Position numbers and translations under genes: made by a program
Notes under the pieces: generated by a model
What the model saw: the letters and a program-made list of their open reading frames with translations, nothing else
What the model was told of the DNA's origin: nothing
Databases searched by the model: none
Source of the DNA: Clostridia bacterium
GTDB lineage: Bacteria > Bacillota > Clostridia > Oscillospirales > Acutalibacteraceae
Assembly: GCA_017432485.1 (NCBI GenBank)
Contig: JAFRJB010000038.1
Location: 21,546-85,545 of the forward strand
DNA: 64,000 nt
Direction of reading: 5' to 3'
Shown: piece after piece, positions 1 through 8,365 of the stretch
Numbering within the stretch: position 1 is the first letter of the stretch
How the letters are laid out: every line of letters starts with the position of its first letter

Positions 1-657
1 ATTTCGCGCTGGAGAGAGGCGACAAAACATACACATTTTTCAAGCTTCAGTGTCAAGCAGGAAAAGAATGTGCTTAAGGTTTCCACCGCTATCAGCAACG
101 CTCTCGGCAGAGGCAGAATTACTTATGTCATTAACGCGCAAGGCGACATCTTTGTGCGCCATGTGTTTAAACCGATTGCCAATGTGCTGCGCATCGGTAT
201 GACCACCCAATTAGAAGGCGCATTTGAGAATGTAGAGTGGCTCGGCAGAGGTCCTGCAGAGTGCTATCTTGACAGAAAGACCGGTTCTCGCATTTCCAAG
301 TACAATATGAAAGTGCGCGAGCTTGAGCACAGATATATGCGCCCGCAGGAAAACGGTAACCGCGAAGACTGCGACTACATTGCCTTTGCCAACGAGGCAC
401 ACAAGAAGATTGTGTTCTCCGCAGGTAACGACAAGGAAATCGGCTTCAGTGCTTGGAATTACACGCAGGAAGCGCTGCAAAACGCAGAGCATCTGCATGA
501 ACTCAAGTATGAAGATGATATCACCATCAACATCGATTACAGTATGTGCGGTGTGGGCGGTGATATGCCCGGTATGGCACATATCAGACCGCAATATAAA
601 TTAAAGGGCGGCAGAACCTATGTGCAGGAATTTGTTATTTCCAACAGAAAAATCTAA
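1..657 (+). CDS. Beta-galactosidase (GH2), C-terminal part, cut by window edge
   Basis: The reading frame is open from base 1, so the N-terminus lies outside the window. What remains is the C-terminal LacZ-type 'Bgal small chain' beta-sandwich. It matches E. coli LacZ in order: RIGMTTQLEGAFENVEWLGRG, then GPAECYLDRKTG, then RPQENGNREDC, then a late GVGGD motif (LacZ has GIGGD). In this family that domain completes the active-site region of an enzyme that hydrolyses terminal beta-galactosides; the catalytic glutamates are upstream and not visible. No signal peptide can be judged. The stop codon shares a base with the next ATG (TAATG), which suggests translational coupling. Another GH2 specificity is possible, but the small-chain domain favours beta-galactosidase. 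Confidence 0.88.
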   Translation: MSRWREATKHTHFSSFSVKQEKNVLKVSTAISNALGRGRITYVINAQGDIFVRHVFKPIANVLRIGMTTQLEGAFENVEWLGRGPAECYLDRKTGSRISKYNMKVRELEHRYMRPQENGNREDCDYIAFANEAHKKIVFSAGNDKEIGFSAWNYTQEALQNAEHLHELKYEDDITINIDYSMCGVGGDMPGMAHIRPQYKLKGGRTYVQEFVISNRKI

Positions 658-1529
658 TGCAATACACATCTTTTAACGACTATTGCCGCGCTCGATTCGG
701 CTGCAAGGTATATAAACTCTCGCTGGATGCGGGGTTTACCTGCCCGAATCGAGACGGTACTTTGGCAACAGGCGGCTGTACCTTCTGCGCGGGCGGAAGC
801 GGCGGCCGCTTTTGTGCCGGCGGCAGTGATATCAAGGCGCAACTTGCCGCCGCAAAAGAATTGGTAAAAGCAAAGGGCGCTCACGAGTACATAGCCTATT
901 TTCAAGCCTACAGCGGCACCTATGCGCCGGTTAGCCGCTTGGAAGCGCTCTACCGCAGTGCTGCCGAGAGCGAAGACATTGTTGCTCTTGCTATCGCCAC
1001 GCGCCCCGACTGCCTTTCGAGAGAAGTGTTAGCGCTCTTAGAGCGCCTTAACCGCCAAAAGCCCGTCATTGTGGAACTGGGCTTGCAAACGGCAAACGAG
1101 CAAACTGCACATGCGTTTCACCGCTGCTACCCGAACAGCACCTACCTTGCGGCTGTCAAAGCCTTGAAAGGTGCGGGCATTCACACGGTCACACACCTGA
1201 TTTTCGGCTTGCCGGGCGAGAGCGAAGCAGATATGCTCGCTTCGGTGGAATTTGCCTGCGCTGCGGGAACAGACGGTGTAAAATTTCATATGCTCAACAT
1301 TTTGGAGGGCAGCGCACTTGCCGAAATCTTCCGGCGCGAGCCTTTTGAACTGATGAGCCGCGAAGCGTATGCGTCACTTGTCGCCAAGGCAGTGGCACTC
1401 TTGCCCCCGGGCGTGGTGGTGCACCGCCTGACCGGTGACGGCGACAAGCGCCTGCTCATCGCACCCGAATGGGTGAAAGATAAAAAGAAAACCCTCAACC
1501 TCATTCATAAAGAAATTGAGAAGGTGTAA
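657..1529 (+). CDS. Radical SAM protein, YhcC/TIGR01212 family
   Basis: This 290-residue protein aligns along its length with E. coli YhcC. The radical-SAM cluster cysteines are C29, C41 and C44, in the wide-spaced arrangement CPNRDGT..GGCTFC typical of this subfamily. Also conserved are AYFQAYSGTYAP, ATRPDC, VELGLQTAN and HLIFGLPGE. The family binds one [4Fe-4S] cluster and cleaves S-adenosylmethionine; its substrate is not established, though RNA or metabolite modification is often assumed. The ATG overlaps the upstream stop codon by one base, so it is probably cotranscribed with the beta-galactosidase gene, although no functional link is evident. Confidence 0.9.
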   Translation: MQYTSFNDYCRARFGCKVYKLSLDAGFTCPNRDGTLATGGCTFCAGGSGGRFCAGGSDIKAQLAAAKELVKAKGAHEYIAYFQAYSGTYAPVSRLEALYRSAAESEDIVALAIATRPDCLSREVLALLERLNRQKPVIVELGLQTANEQTAHAFHRCYPNSTYLAAVKALKGAGIHTVTHLIFGLPGESEADMLASVEFACAAGTDGVKFHMLNILEGSALAEIFRREPFELMSREAYASLVAKAVALLPPGVVVHRLTGDGDKRLLIAPEWVKDKKKTLNLIHKEIEKV

Positions 1530-1534
1530 AAATA

Positions 1535-1978
1535 ATGAAACGAATAATGTCTGTGCTTTTGCTTGCGCTGATGCTGATTGGCTTTAGCGGCTGTTTTTAT
1601 AAGCCCTACGAAAAGGTGGAAGGCTTTCAAATCCTCGATTTTCGCGGTAATTATTGCTACTATATCGCCGGTGACTATTTTATTTTCAATGACAGCGGCG
1701 ATTGTTGGTTGGAATATGTTGATAAAGACCACGATAAGAATGCCACGATTTACGAAGGTAAGTTTGTGCGCTTTTCCAAGATAAATCAAAACTATGTTGC
1801 TGTGGAAAATCAATTCGAAGCCGGCGATAAGCAAGTGCAGGAATACGCTCTCATTTATTTGCTCGATACTTTTCGGCAGTTAAAGGATGTGAAAATCCAA
1901 AGGGAATACGAATGGGAGAGTTTTCAAAAACTGCTCAAAGAAAAGCAATTAAAAATAGAAAAGTGGGAAGAAGCTTAA
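1535..1978 (+). CDS. Small predicted lipoprotein, unknown function
   Basis: I do not recognise this 147-residue protein. It starts with a lipoprotein signal: MKR, a hydrophobic stretch, then the lipobox GFSGC with Cys20 as the probable lipidation site, so the mature part should sit on the outer face of the membrane. The mature part is polar and rich in Lys, Glu and aromatic residues, with no motif I can name. A GAAGGTG Shine-Dalgarno site precedes the ATG. It lies 5 bases after the radical SAM gene and 1 base before the next gene, which also encodes an exported protein, so the two may work together at the cell surface. Confidence 0.7.
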   Translation: MKRIMSVLLLALMLIGFSGCFYKPYEKVEGFQILDFRGNYCYYIAGDYFIFNDSGDCWLEYVDKDHDKNATIYEGKFVRFSKINQNYVAVENQFEAGDKQVQEYALIYLLDTFRQLKDVKIQREYEWESFQKLLKEKQLKIEKWEEA

Positions 1979-1979
1979 A

Positions 1980-3317
1980 ATGAAAAAAACAACAAGAATT
2001 GTCTTGATTATTTTGGCAGTGATTGCCGGGCTCTTTGTGCTTTTGGCGGCTGATTTTGCCATTGAAACGAAGTTAAGCTCCATTGAAAGTGAGCGCTTTC
2101 CGGTTCCTAAACTGCTTTTTGATGAGTACTATGCTTCAAGCGGCTGTGATGCATTTGTTCCCGATAAGCCGCAATATGCCGATTTCCCCGACTTTTGCCA
2201 AGGTATTTTTTATCAAAAAGAATCCGATACACTTATGCAGGCGGGCAATAACTCCGAGTCTATATATTTTGCGAGCGATGAAAAGGAAATCGTCGCTTTT
2301 GTGTTTTTCTCCGAGAGCAATACCACCGCTGACCAAATATGGTTTAAATCCATTGATGTTGTGGGTGTGAAGGATTTTGTGCCGTGCAAGCAGGGCTACT
2401 ATGCCTTTGCAATATGGAATGTAAGCGAGAAGCAATTATTTAAATTTGAAAGCTTCGAGGCATTAAAGGAGTATTGCGCGCAAAACAGTATTGACTTAGG
2501 CGAGTGGTACGGCTTAAGTCAAGATTGCTGCCTGCCGACCGATATGGACTCTTTCATTGCCTGGTGCGGGGGAGCCTGGTGGAATATTTACTGGAAATAT
2601 TCGCATTGGAATAAAAAATACAAAGCAAGCGGCAGCAATGCACCCTTAAGTGCTAAAGAAACCGAGATTGCCAAATCATATGCAAGCGACTTGCTTGGCG
2701 GTTATGATATTATCAAATATAAATCCAACCTTTATTCGGCTTTTGATAAAGAGGGCAGAGATTTTAGCGAGATGTGGCGTGTTAGCCCTGACATATCCGC
2801 TCACACGGAAAAAGCGCTCAACTATTTCACAAATACAGGTGATGTTTTTTCTTCCGAACAGCCTATTGATGTGTTTAGCGAGCCATCGTTGGCAGATGTT
2901 TTTGTTGTTTGTAAAAGAATGCATCATGAGGAAAACAGCCTGTACTGCAATGTTGCGCGCATAGCGGATTTGCCTGTTATCGATCACTCCGATATAAAAG
3001 GAATCATTTTTTGCGATGTAGGAAGCGAGAAGGAAATACTCAAGGTGAATACCGGCAAAACAACCGCCTTGCTTCAAAAAGAAATGCTGCAGCTGTCAAA
3101 AGCGGACCCGGTTCGCACCAAGAGTATTCCGCAACACTCGGAAGTTATCTATGATGTTTGGCTTCAATTCGGTGATTTCAGTGCTCTTTATCGCTACGGC
3201 TCCGTATTTTACAGCGCAGGCAAATGGTACATGCATTATGAATATTCCGCCATTGATGACTGCCTGGCGTGTTCGGATATGTTGAGCGCTTTGCTTTTAC
3301 AGACCGTGCAGAAGTAA
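1980..3317 (+). CDS. Membrane-anchored extracytoplasmic protein, unknown function
   Basis: This protein of 445 residues matches no family I recognise. An N-terminal hydrophobic segment (about residues 6-25) after a KKTTR start suggests an uncleaved anchor or signal sequence, leaving a large extracytoplasmic domain. That domain is rich in aromatic residues (for example the GGAWWNIYWKYSHW stretch) and holds about a dozen cysteines, which is many for an exported protein of an anaerobe. The start is one base after the upstream lipoprotein stop, so the pair is almost certainly cotranslated. The next gene has its own promoter. Function is open; it could be a lineage-specific surface or sporulation-related protein. 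Confidence 0.65.
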   Translation: MKKTTRIVLIILAVIAGLFVLLAADFAIETKLSSIESERFPVPKLLFDEYYASSGCDAFVPDKPQYADFPDFCQGIFYQKESDTLMQAGNNSESIYFASDEKEIVAFVFFSESNTTADQIWFKSIDVVGVKDFVPCKQGYYAFAIWNVSEKQLFKFESFEALKEYCAQNSIDLGEWYGLSQDCCLPTDMDSFIAWCGGAWWNIYWKYSHWNKKYKASGSNAPLSAKETEIAKSYASDLLGGYDIIKYKSNLYSAFDKEGRDFSEMWRVSPDISAHTEKALNYFTNTGDVFSSEQPIDVFSEPSLADVFVVCKRMHHEENSLYCNVARIADLPVIDHSDIKGIIFCDVGSEKEILKVNTGKTTALLQKEMLQLSKADPVRTKSIPQHSEVIYDVWLQFGDFSALYRYGSVFYSAGKWYMHYEYSAIDDCLACSDMLSALLLQTVQK

Positions 3318-3320
3318 AAG

Positions 3321-3349
3321 TTGTTATTATTTCGTATTTATGTTATAAT
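3321..3349 (+). promoter_or_regulatory. Predicted ppa promoter
   Basis: TTGTTA (3321-3326), a 17-base spacer and TATAAT (3344-3349), with an extended -10 TG at 3341-3342. An AAAAGGGG ribosome site follows about 7 bases before the ppa ATG. Confidence 0.7.
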
Positions 3350-3369
3350 AAAAGAAAAAGGGGCAAACT

Positions 3370-3900
3370 ATGAATATTTGGCACGAGATTAATCCGGAGC
3401 GCGTGACACCGCATGATTTTATCGCGGTTGTGGAAATCAAAAAAGGGAGCAAGAAAAAGTACGAGCTCGACAAAGAAACCGGCTTAATTATTTTGGATAG
3501 AATATTATACACTTCTACCCACTACCCGGCAAATTACGGCTTCATTCCGCACACCTTGGCGGATGACGGCGACCCGCTGGATGTACTTATTTTGTGCAAC
3601 GAAGAAATTGACCCGCTGGTGATGGTGCGCTGCTACCCGATAGGGGTTATTAATATGCGCGATAACGGCAGGGATGACCAAAAGATTATTGCCATTCCGT
3701 TTGAAGACCCGACCTATAATGCTTACCGCGGCATAGAGGCGCTGCCCAGCCATATTTTTGAAGAAATGCGCCACTTCTTCTCGGTCTATAAGCAGTTAGA
3801 GGGGAAAGAGAGCGTGGTCAACGAGGTGATGAGCCAAAAAGTCGCCCTCGACATCATCAAGCAGTCCATTGAAAACTACAACCAAAAGTTTGGTCGATAA
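3370..3900 (+). CDS. ppa: Inorganic pyrophosphatase (family I)
   Basis: The 176-residue protein is a cytoplasmic soluble pyrophosphatase that splits pyrophosphate into two phosphates and so pulls biosynthetic reactions forward. The family I signature DGDPLD is at residues 66-71. The preceding YPANYGFIPHT and the later RDDQKIIAIP and HFFSVYKQLEGK blocks hold the other metal- and pyrophosphate-binding residues. The length fits the bacterial family. It has its own extended -10 promoter and a strong terminator, so it looks monocistronic. Confidence 0.96.
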   Translation: MNIWHEINPERVTPHDFIAVVEIKKGSKKKYELDKETGLIILDRILYTSTHYPANYGFIPHTLADDGDPLDVLILCNEEIDPLVMVRCYPIGVINMRDNGRDDQKIIAIPFEDPTYNAYRGIEALPSHIFEEMRHFFSVYKQLEGKESVVNEVMSQKVALDIIKQSIENYNQKFGR

Positions 3901-3902
3901 AT

Positions 3903-3930
3903 AAAGAGCCGCCTTGAAAGGCGGCTCTTT
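3903..3930 (+). terminator. Terminator after ppa
   Basis: A perfect 13-bp inverted repeat (AAAGAGCCGCCTT / AAGGCGGCTCTTT) with a 2-base loop, starting 3 bases after the ppa stop; the right arm ends in TTT. Confidence 0.85.
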
Positions 3931-3961
3931 ACTGAAAACTGAACCCTGAACACTGAAAACT

Positions 3962-4008
3962 AAAAAGCATAAAAAACATCGGCTGAGCCGATGTTTTTAA
4001 TGCTTTTT
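3962..4008 (-). terminator. Terminator of trkA-trkH (minus strand)
   Basis: A 22-bp inverted repeat with one mismatch and a 3-base loop (arms 3962-3983 and 3987-4008). On the minus strand the core ...ACATCGGC/GCCGATGT... runs into a T-rich tail. The trkH stop codon (3997-3999) lies inside the hairpin. It may also stop plus-strand transcripts from ppa. Confidence 0.85.
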
Positions 4009-5463
4009 ATACGTATGCGGCAGTAATAACATCAGTATCGGGAAAATTTCCAGCCTGCCGAAGAGCATATCGAAGCTAAACACGATTTTAGACAGGGCGC
4101 TGTAGCCGCTGTAATTGCTCATCGGGCCGATTTGGTCAAGCGCAGGGCCGATGTTATTAAAGGTCGAAATAACTGCCGAAAGGTTAGAAGTGACCGAGTA
4201 ATTCGCTTTGTCGAGTGAAACGATTAAGAAACTGACTACAATCAAAATCACATATGCCGCCAAGTAGGCGTTGACATTGGAGACAGTTTGCTCGCTGACT
4301 TTTTGACCGTTGAATTTGACAACGCGGATTTCGCTGGGTCTGTTGAGCTTATGCGCGTTGCGCTTGAGTGATTTGAAGAGCAACATTACTCTTGCAATCT
4401 TCATACCGCCGCCCGTACTGCCGGCGCAGGCGCCAATCATCATCAGCACCAGCGCGACCGCTTGCGAGAATGCCGGCCACTGCGCAAAGTCCGCCGTAGC
4501 GTAACCGGTCGTGGTAATCAGCGCACCGACCTGGAATGCCGAGTGCATAATCGTTTCATTCAGCTGCATGGTTTGCGCAGTCTTTTGGTAAATATTGACC
4601 GCAAAGAAGAGGGTGCTGCAAAGCACAATAACCACATAGCAAATCAGCTCTTCATTTTTCAGTGCTGACCAAACGCGCTTAAATAAGAGCATGAAGTAAA
4701 TACTGAAATTGACACCGAATAAGAGCATAAAGACGGTGGTGACATTGATCGCAAAGGGTGTATAAGTGGCAAAGCCGCTGTTGAGCACCGTAAAGCCGCC
4801 GGTACCGGCAGTGCCGAAGGCAATACACGCTGCATCAAATATATTCATTTTACCGATTAAAAGGAAAATGAAATCAAGCACCGTTAAGCCGATGTAGATA
4901 ATATACAGAGCGCCTGCGGTTTCGCGCATTTTCGGGGTGGATTTGCCAACAGAGGGGCCGGTGCTTTCCGCTCTTAAAATGTGCAGCGAGAAGCCGCCCG
5001 AACCGCTCACCGGGATAATCGCCAAGAAGAAGACCAAAACGCCCATGCCGCCGACCCAGTGAGAGAAGGAACGCCACCACAGCATACCTTTACCCAGATG
5101 CTCCACTTCGTTAAGAATGGAAGAACCGGTGGTCGTAAAGCCGGAAACGGTTTCAAAAAAGGCATCTACATAATGCGGAATAGTGCCCGAGAAAAAGAAG
5201 GGGAGCGCCCCTAAAAGGCACATAACAATCCACGCCATACCTACGCACACAAAGCCTTCTCTTGCGTAAAACTTTGCCTTCGCATCGCGGGAAATAATGC
5301 CGAAAATGGTGGCAAGCGAAAATGTAATAATAATGGTAAGCAAAAAGCCGAACACATTTTTGCTTTCATGCATGCACATGGAAATGATTAACGGGGGAAC
5401 CATTAATACGGATTCAATCAGTAAAATCCATGCATGAATTTTTAACATGATTTTATAATTCAT
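3997..5463 (-). CDS. trkH: Trk/Ktr-type potassium uptake channel subunit TrkH
   Basis: This 488-residue integral membrane protein has the four-fold pore-loop design of the SKT family. Four selectivity-filter loops are visible: TTTGSS, GTGGFT, TTGYA and NNIGP. Many hydrophobic segments span the whole length. It imports potassium, gated by the cytoplasmic TrkA ring. The gene follows trkA on the same strand with a 3-base gap, so the pair forms a compact operon. The N-terminus (MNYKIMLKIHAWILLIES) starts directly in a membrane segment. The C-terminus ends within the terminator hairpin. Confidence 0.95.
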   Translation of the reverse strand: MNYKIMLKIHAWILLIESVLMVPPLIISMCMHESKNVFGFLLTIIITFSLATIFGIISRDAKAKFYAREGFVCVGMAWIVMCLLGALPFFFSGTIPHYVDAFFETVSGFTTTGSSILNEVEHLGKGMLWWRSFSHWVGGMGVLVFFLAIIPVSGSGGFSLHILRAESTGPSVGKSTPKMRETAGALYIIYIGLTVLDFIFLLIGKMNIFDAACIAFGTAGTGGFTVLNSGFATYTPFAINVTTVFMLLFGVNFSIYFMLLFKRVWSALKNEELICYVVIVLCSTLFFAVNIYQKTAQTMQLNETIMHSAFQVGALITTTGYATADFAQWPAFSQAVALVLMMIGACAGSTGGGMKIARVMLLFKSLKRNAHKLNRPSEIRVVKFNGQKVSEQTVSNVNAYLAAYVILIVVSFLIVSLDKANYSVTSNLSAVISTFNNIGPALDQIGPMSNYSGYSALSKIVFSFDMLFGRLEIFPILMLLLPHTYKKH

Positions 5464-5466
5464 ATC

Positions 5467-6828
5467 TTACCCCGCAAAAATATCATTTAATTGGTGAATG
5501 GCTTTGTCGCCACTTTTGACTACCACAATTCTGTCACCTTGGTGGAAGGTGGAGTCACCGTTGGGGAATTCAATCATTCTGCCGTGGGTGATGGAAGCAA
5601 TGAGCACTTCTTTTTTGAGTGTAATGTCTTTGAGCGGTTCATCACAGTGCTTGGTGTTTTCATCAACAATGAATTCAATCGCTTCGGCTTGCCCTTCCGC
5701 AATGGAATGCACGGTGATGGCGCTGCCGACCTGGTTTTGCATCGCGCGCACGTAGCGCACAATGGTGTTGCAGCTAAGCTCTTTCGGGCTGACAAGGCTG
5801 CCGACCGGCAGGTTGTCATAAATCTGTACGTGCTCGGCTCTGCCGAGTTTGGTAATAACCTTAGGAATATTCAGGCTGCTGCCGTAAATGGAAATAACGG
5901 CATTTTGCTCGTCCATTCCTGTCATAGAAATAAGTGCATCGCAGGTTTCAATGCCTTCGCGCTCAAGCACATGCATGCTCGAAGCATCGCCGTGGATAAT
6001 GGATACATTGTCAAAATGTTCCGCCAGTTCTTCACAGCGCGCCGCATCTTTTTCAATAATTTTGACATTGAAGTTTTCTTTTTCCAGCAGGGTGGTCAGG
6101 TAGTAGCAAACTCTGCCGCCGCCGACAATAATGATATTTTTAATCTTTCTCTTAATTAAACCGAGGTTCTTTAAAAGCGTATTTAAGTTTTCGGCAGAAG
6201 CGGTAACGTAGATGAGATCGTTTTCTTCAAAAACAAATTCACCGTCGGGTGTAATGGCTTTGCCGTTTCTCAATGCCGTGCATACAATAACCTGGCAATG
6301 CGCAATTTGCGGCAGTTTATGAATGGGCTTGTCCTTGAGCGGGCTGTCTTCTGTTACTTTGACACCGACAATCTCAATAAGCCCGTTGGCAAATTTCTCG
6401 CGCTTAATAAAGCCCGGGTATTTGAGCAGGCGGCTGATTTCTCTTGCCGCGTGGCGCTCGGGGTTTACGGTCAGCGAAAGCGCTAAAGGCTTGCGCAGGG
6501 CGTAGGTAGACTCCATATACTCCGGTGTGCGCAGGCGCGCAATGGTGTGAATGGATTTATTCATATAGTGCGCTGTCATACAGCTGAGCAGATTGAGTTC
6601 ATCCGAGCGGGTGGTTGCAATCAATAAGTCGGTATCGCCAATGCCTGCTTCTCTAAGTGTTTGAATGGAAGCACAGTTGCCTTCTACCGCCATAATATCA
6701 AATTCTTCAATCAGTTCGGTAGTAACGCGCAAGTCACTGTCGATAATGGTAATATTATGCCCTTCGGCAGCTAATTTTTGTGTCAGCATAGCGCCGAGCT
6801 TGCCGCTACCTGCAATTACAATATTCAT
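5467..6828 (-). CDS. trkA: Trk potassium uptake regulatory protein TrkA
   Basis: The 453-residue protein is a tandem RCK protein with two Rossmann (TrkA_N) and two TrkA_C domains. The first dinucleotide-binding loop is IAGSGKLG near residue 4, ending in the acidic IIDSD; the second is VGGGRV near residue 235, ending in IIEKD. The C-domains lie at roughly 140-225 and 370-453. It forms the NAD(H)/nucleotide-sensing ring under TrkH and controls potassium flux. The gene is first in the operon, with an AGGAG site just before the ATG and a good minus-strand promoter upstream. Confidence 0.95.
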   Translation of the reverse strand: MNIVIAGSGKLGAMLTQKLAAEGHNITIIDSDLRVTTELIEEFDIMAVEGNCASIQTLREAGIGDTDLLIATTRSDELNLLSCMTAHYMNKSIHTIARLRTPEYMESTYALRKPLALSLTVNPERHAAREISRLLKYPGFIKREKFANGLIEIVGVKVTEDSPLKDKPIHKLPQIAHCQVIVCTALRNGKAITPDGEFVFEENDLIYVTASAENLNTLLKNLGLIKRKIKNIIIVGGGRVCYYLTTLLEKENFNVKIIEKDAARCEELAEHFDNVSIIHGDASSMHVLEREGIETCDALISMTGMDEQNAVISIYGSSLNIPKVITKLGRAEHVQIYDNLPVGSLVSPKELSCNTIVRYVRAMQNQVGSAITVHSIAEGQAEAIEFIVDENTKHCDEPLKDITLKKEVLIASITHGRMIEFPNGDSTFHQGDRIVVVKSGDKAIHQLNDIFAG

Positions 6829-6870
6829 ATCTTTCTCCTAAAACAGAAAATACTATAATAATCAGTTCTT

Positions 6871-6898
6871 ATTATAATCATAATAAGAAAATTTGCAA
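6871..6898 (-). promoter_or_regulatory. Predicted trkA promoter (minus strand)
   Basis: Read on the minus strand: TTGCAA (6893-6898), a 16-base spacer, TATAAT (6871-6876). It lies about 40 bases before the trkA start. Confidence 0.55.
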
Positions 6899-6935
6899 CC
6901 ATTTTTTTCGCAGCAGCAAAAATTGTGAAAAAGCC

Positions 6936-6964
6936 TTTACTTTTTGGCGAAAATATGTTAAGAT
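6936..6964 (+). promoter_or_regulatory. Predicted dinB promoter
   Basis: TTTACT (6936-6941), 17 bases, TAAGAT (6959-6964). Both boxes are modest, as expected for a repressed SOS promoter. The LexA box begins 4 bases after the -10. Confidence 0.5.
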
Positions 6965-6968
6965 TAAT

Positions 6969-6982
6969 CGAACAAATGTTCG
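6969..6982 (+). promoter_or_regulatory. LexA (SOS) operator upstream of dinB
   Basis: CGAACAAATGTTCG, a palindromic half-site pair fitting the Gram-positive LexA/DinR consensus CGAAC-N4-GTTCG. It sits between the -10 and the ribosome site of dinB, where bound LexA would block transcription. Confidence 0.87.
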
Positions 6983-6993
6983 AGGTATGAATA

Positions 6994-8217
6994 GTGAAAG
7001 ACAGAGTCATTTTACATTGTGATTTGAATAATTTTTACGCTTCGGTAGAGCTGCTGGAAAGACCGGAACTGCGCGAAAAACCCGTTGCGGTGTGCGGCAG
7101 TGCAGAGGATCGCCACGGCATTGTGCTTGCCAAAAATGATGTAGCGAAAAAGATCGGTGTTAAAACTGCCGAAACCATTTTTCAGGCGCAGCAAAAGTGC
7201 CCGGACTTGGTGATACTCGATGCGCACTATAAAAAGTATATGCGCTACTCTAAAATTGTGCGCAACATCCTTTACCGCTATACCGATATTTTAGAGCCTT
7301 TCGGACCCGACGAAAGCTGGATGGATGTGACAGGCAGTGTGCGCCTGTTCGGCAGCGGGGAAGAGATGGCGTACCAAATCAAAGAAACCATTAAAGCCGA
7401 AACGGGCTTGACAGTTTCTATCGGTGTCAGCTTCAACAAGGTTTTTGCAAAACTCGGTTCCGACTACAAAAAGCCCGATGCGATTACAGTGATTTCCGAA
7501 GATAATTTTAAAGAAAAGATTTATGATTTGAGCGCCGACAGTATGATTGGTGTGGGCAGGCATACCTATGAAAAACTCAAGCGCTTGGGTATTTACACCA
7601 TAGGCGACTTGGCAGATTCCGATATACGCGCTCTGCGCAACGCAATCGGTGTTGTCGGTGAGAGGCTCCGGTATTACGCGATGGGGATGGATATGTCGCC
7701 GGTGATTGCGCAAAAGGATTTGCCGGAAGTCAAAAGCATCAGCCGTAGCACTACCACCAAAAACGACTTGGAGACAGAGGCACAGGTGTGGAAAACATTT
7801 ATTGTGTTAAGTGAAGACATTGCAAAGCAAATGATAGAGAATGATTTTTTGGCTTTTAAGCTGGCAGTGATGGTGCGCGACAACACACTGGTATGGGAAA
7901 GTTTTACCGAAAGTTTTCAGTCGCCATTGCGTTTTTCGGCTCAAATCGCTCAAAGGGCGATGGCGCTCTTTCGCGAAAACTATGATTGGAAAGCTCCGCT
8001 GCGTTCGGTCGGCATTGCCGTGAGCGAATTGGCGCATAGCGATGCACCGCTGCAGTTAAATTTTTACAGCGAAGAGGGGAGCGCTCCCGCTTCCGTATTG
8101 GATGAGCAGGTGATTAAAATCCGCGAAAAGTTCGGCAAAAATGCCATTCAAATCGCCTCGGTGGTCGACTGCTCGGCAAGCGATAATGTATATAAAAGCT
8201 TTTCACAGTGTGAATAA
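6994..8217 (+). CDS. dinB: DNA polymerase IV (Y-family translesion polymerase)
   Basis: The 407-residue protein copies damaged DNA without proofreading. N-terminal palm motifs are visible: HCDLNNFYASVE (first metal site) and GPDESWMDVTGS (second acidic pair). SIGVSFNKVFAKLGSDYKKP follows, then a GIGRHT-like helix-hairpin-helix region (MIGVGRHTYEKLKRLGIYTIGDL) and a little-finger domain. PLQLNFY near the C-terminus looks like a sliding-clamp binding motif. The start is GTG at 6994, chosen because GAGG lies 8 bases upstream; the nearby ATG at 6987 reads only two codons before a stop. A LexA box directly upstream indicates SOS control. Confidence 0.94.
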   Translation: MKDRVILHCDLNNFYASVELLERPELREKPVAVCGSAEDRHGIVLAKNDVAKKIGVKTAETIFQAQQKCPDLVILDAHYKKYMRYSKIVRNILYRYTDILEPFGPDESWMDVTGSVRLFGSGEEMAYQIKETIKAETGLTVSIGVSFNKVFAKLGSDYKKPDAITVISEDNFKEKIYDLSADSMIGVGRHTYEKLKRLGIYTIGDLADSDIRALRNAIGVVGERLRYYAMGMDMSPVIAQKDLPEVKSISRSTTTKNDLETEAQVWKTFIVLSEDIAKQMIENDFLAFKLAVMVRDNTLVWESFTESFQSPLRFSAQIAQRAMALFRENYDWKAPLRSVGIAVSELAHSDAPLQLNFYSEEGSAPASVLDEQVIKIREKFGKNAIQIASVVDCSASDNVYKSFSQCE

Positions 8218-8314
8218 ATATCATTTTTAAACATATTCTTGCAAACAATGCTACAAGGAATGCAAAGTTTTGTTGGCTATTATGAACAAAATAATAAAGC
8301 TAAAGTTGAAATGA

Positions 8315-8343
8315 TTGACAATTATTTATTATAACTGTATAAT
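8315..8343 (+). promoter_or_regulatory. Perfect-consensus promoter of the sigma factor gene
   Basis: TTGACA (8315-8320), exactly 17 bases, TATAAT (8338-8343). This is a full match to the vegetative sigma-A consensus, 22 bases before the ATG. Confidence 0.85.
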
Positions 8344-8365
8344 AAATATATTATAGGGGTACTCT

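Noticed and set aside
5491..6159. 222-codon open frame on the plus strand opposite trkA
   Set aside because: It lies fully antisense to a well-supported gene, has no ribosome site and its composition is the mirror of trkA codon bias.
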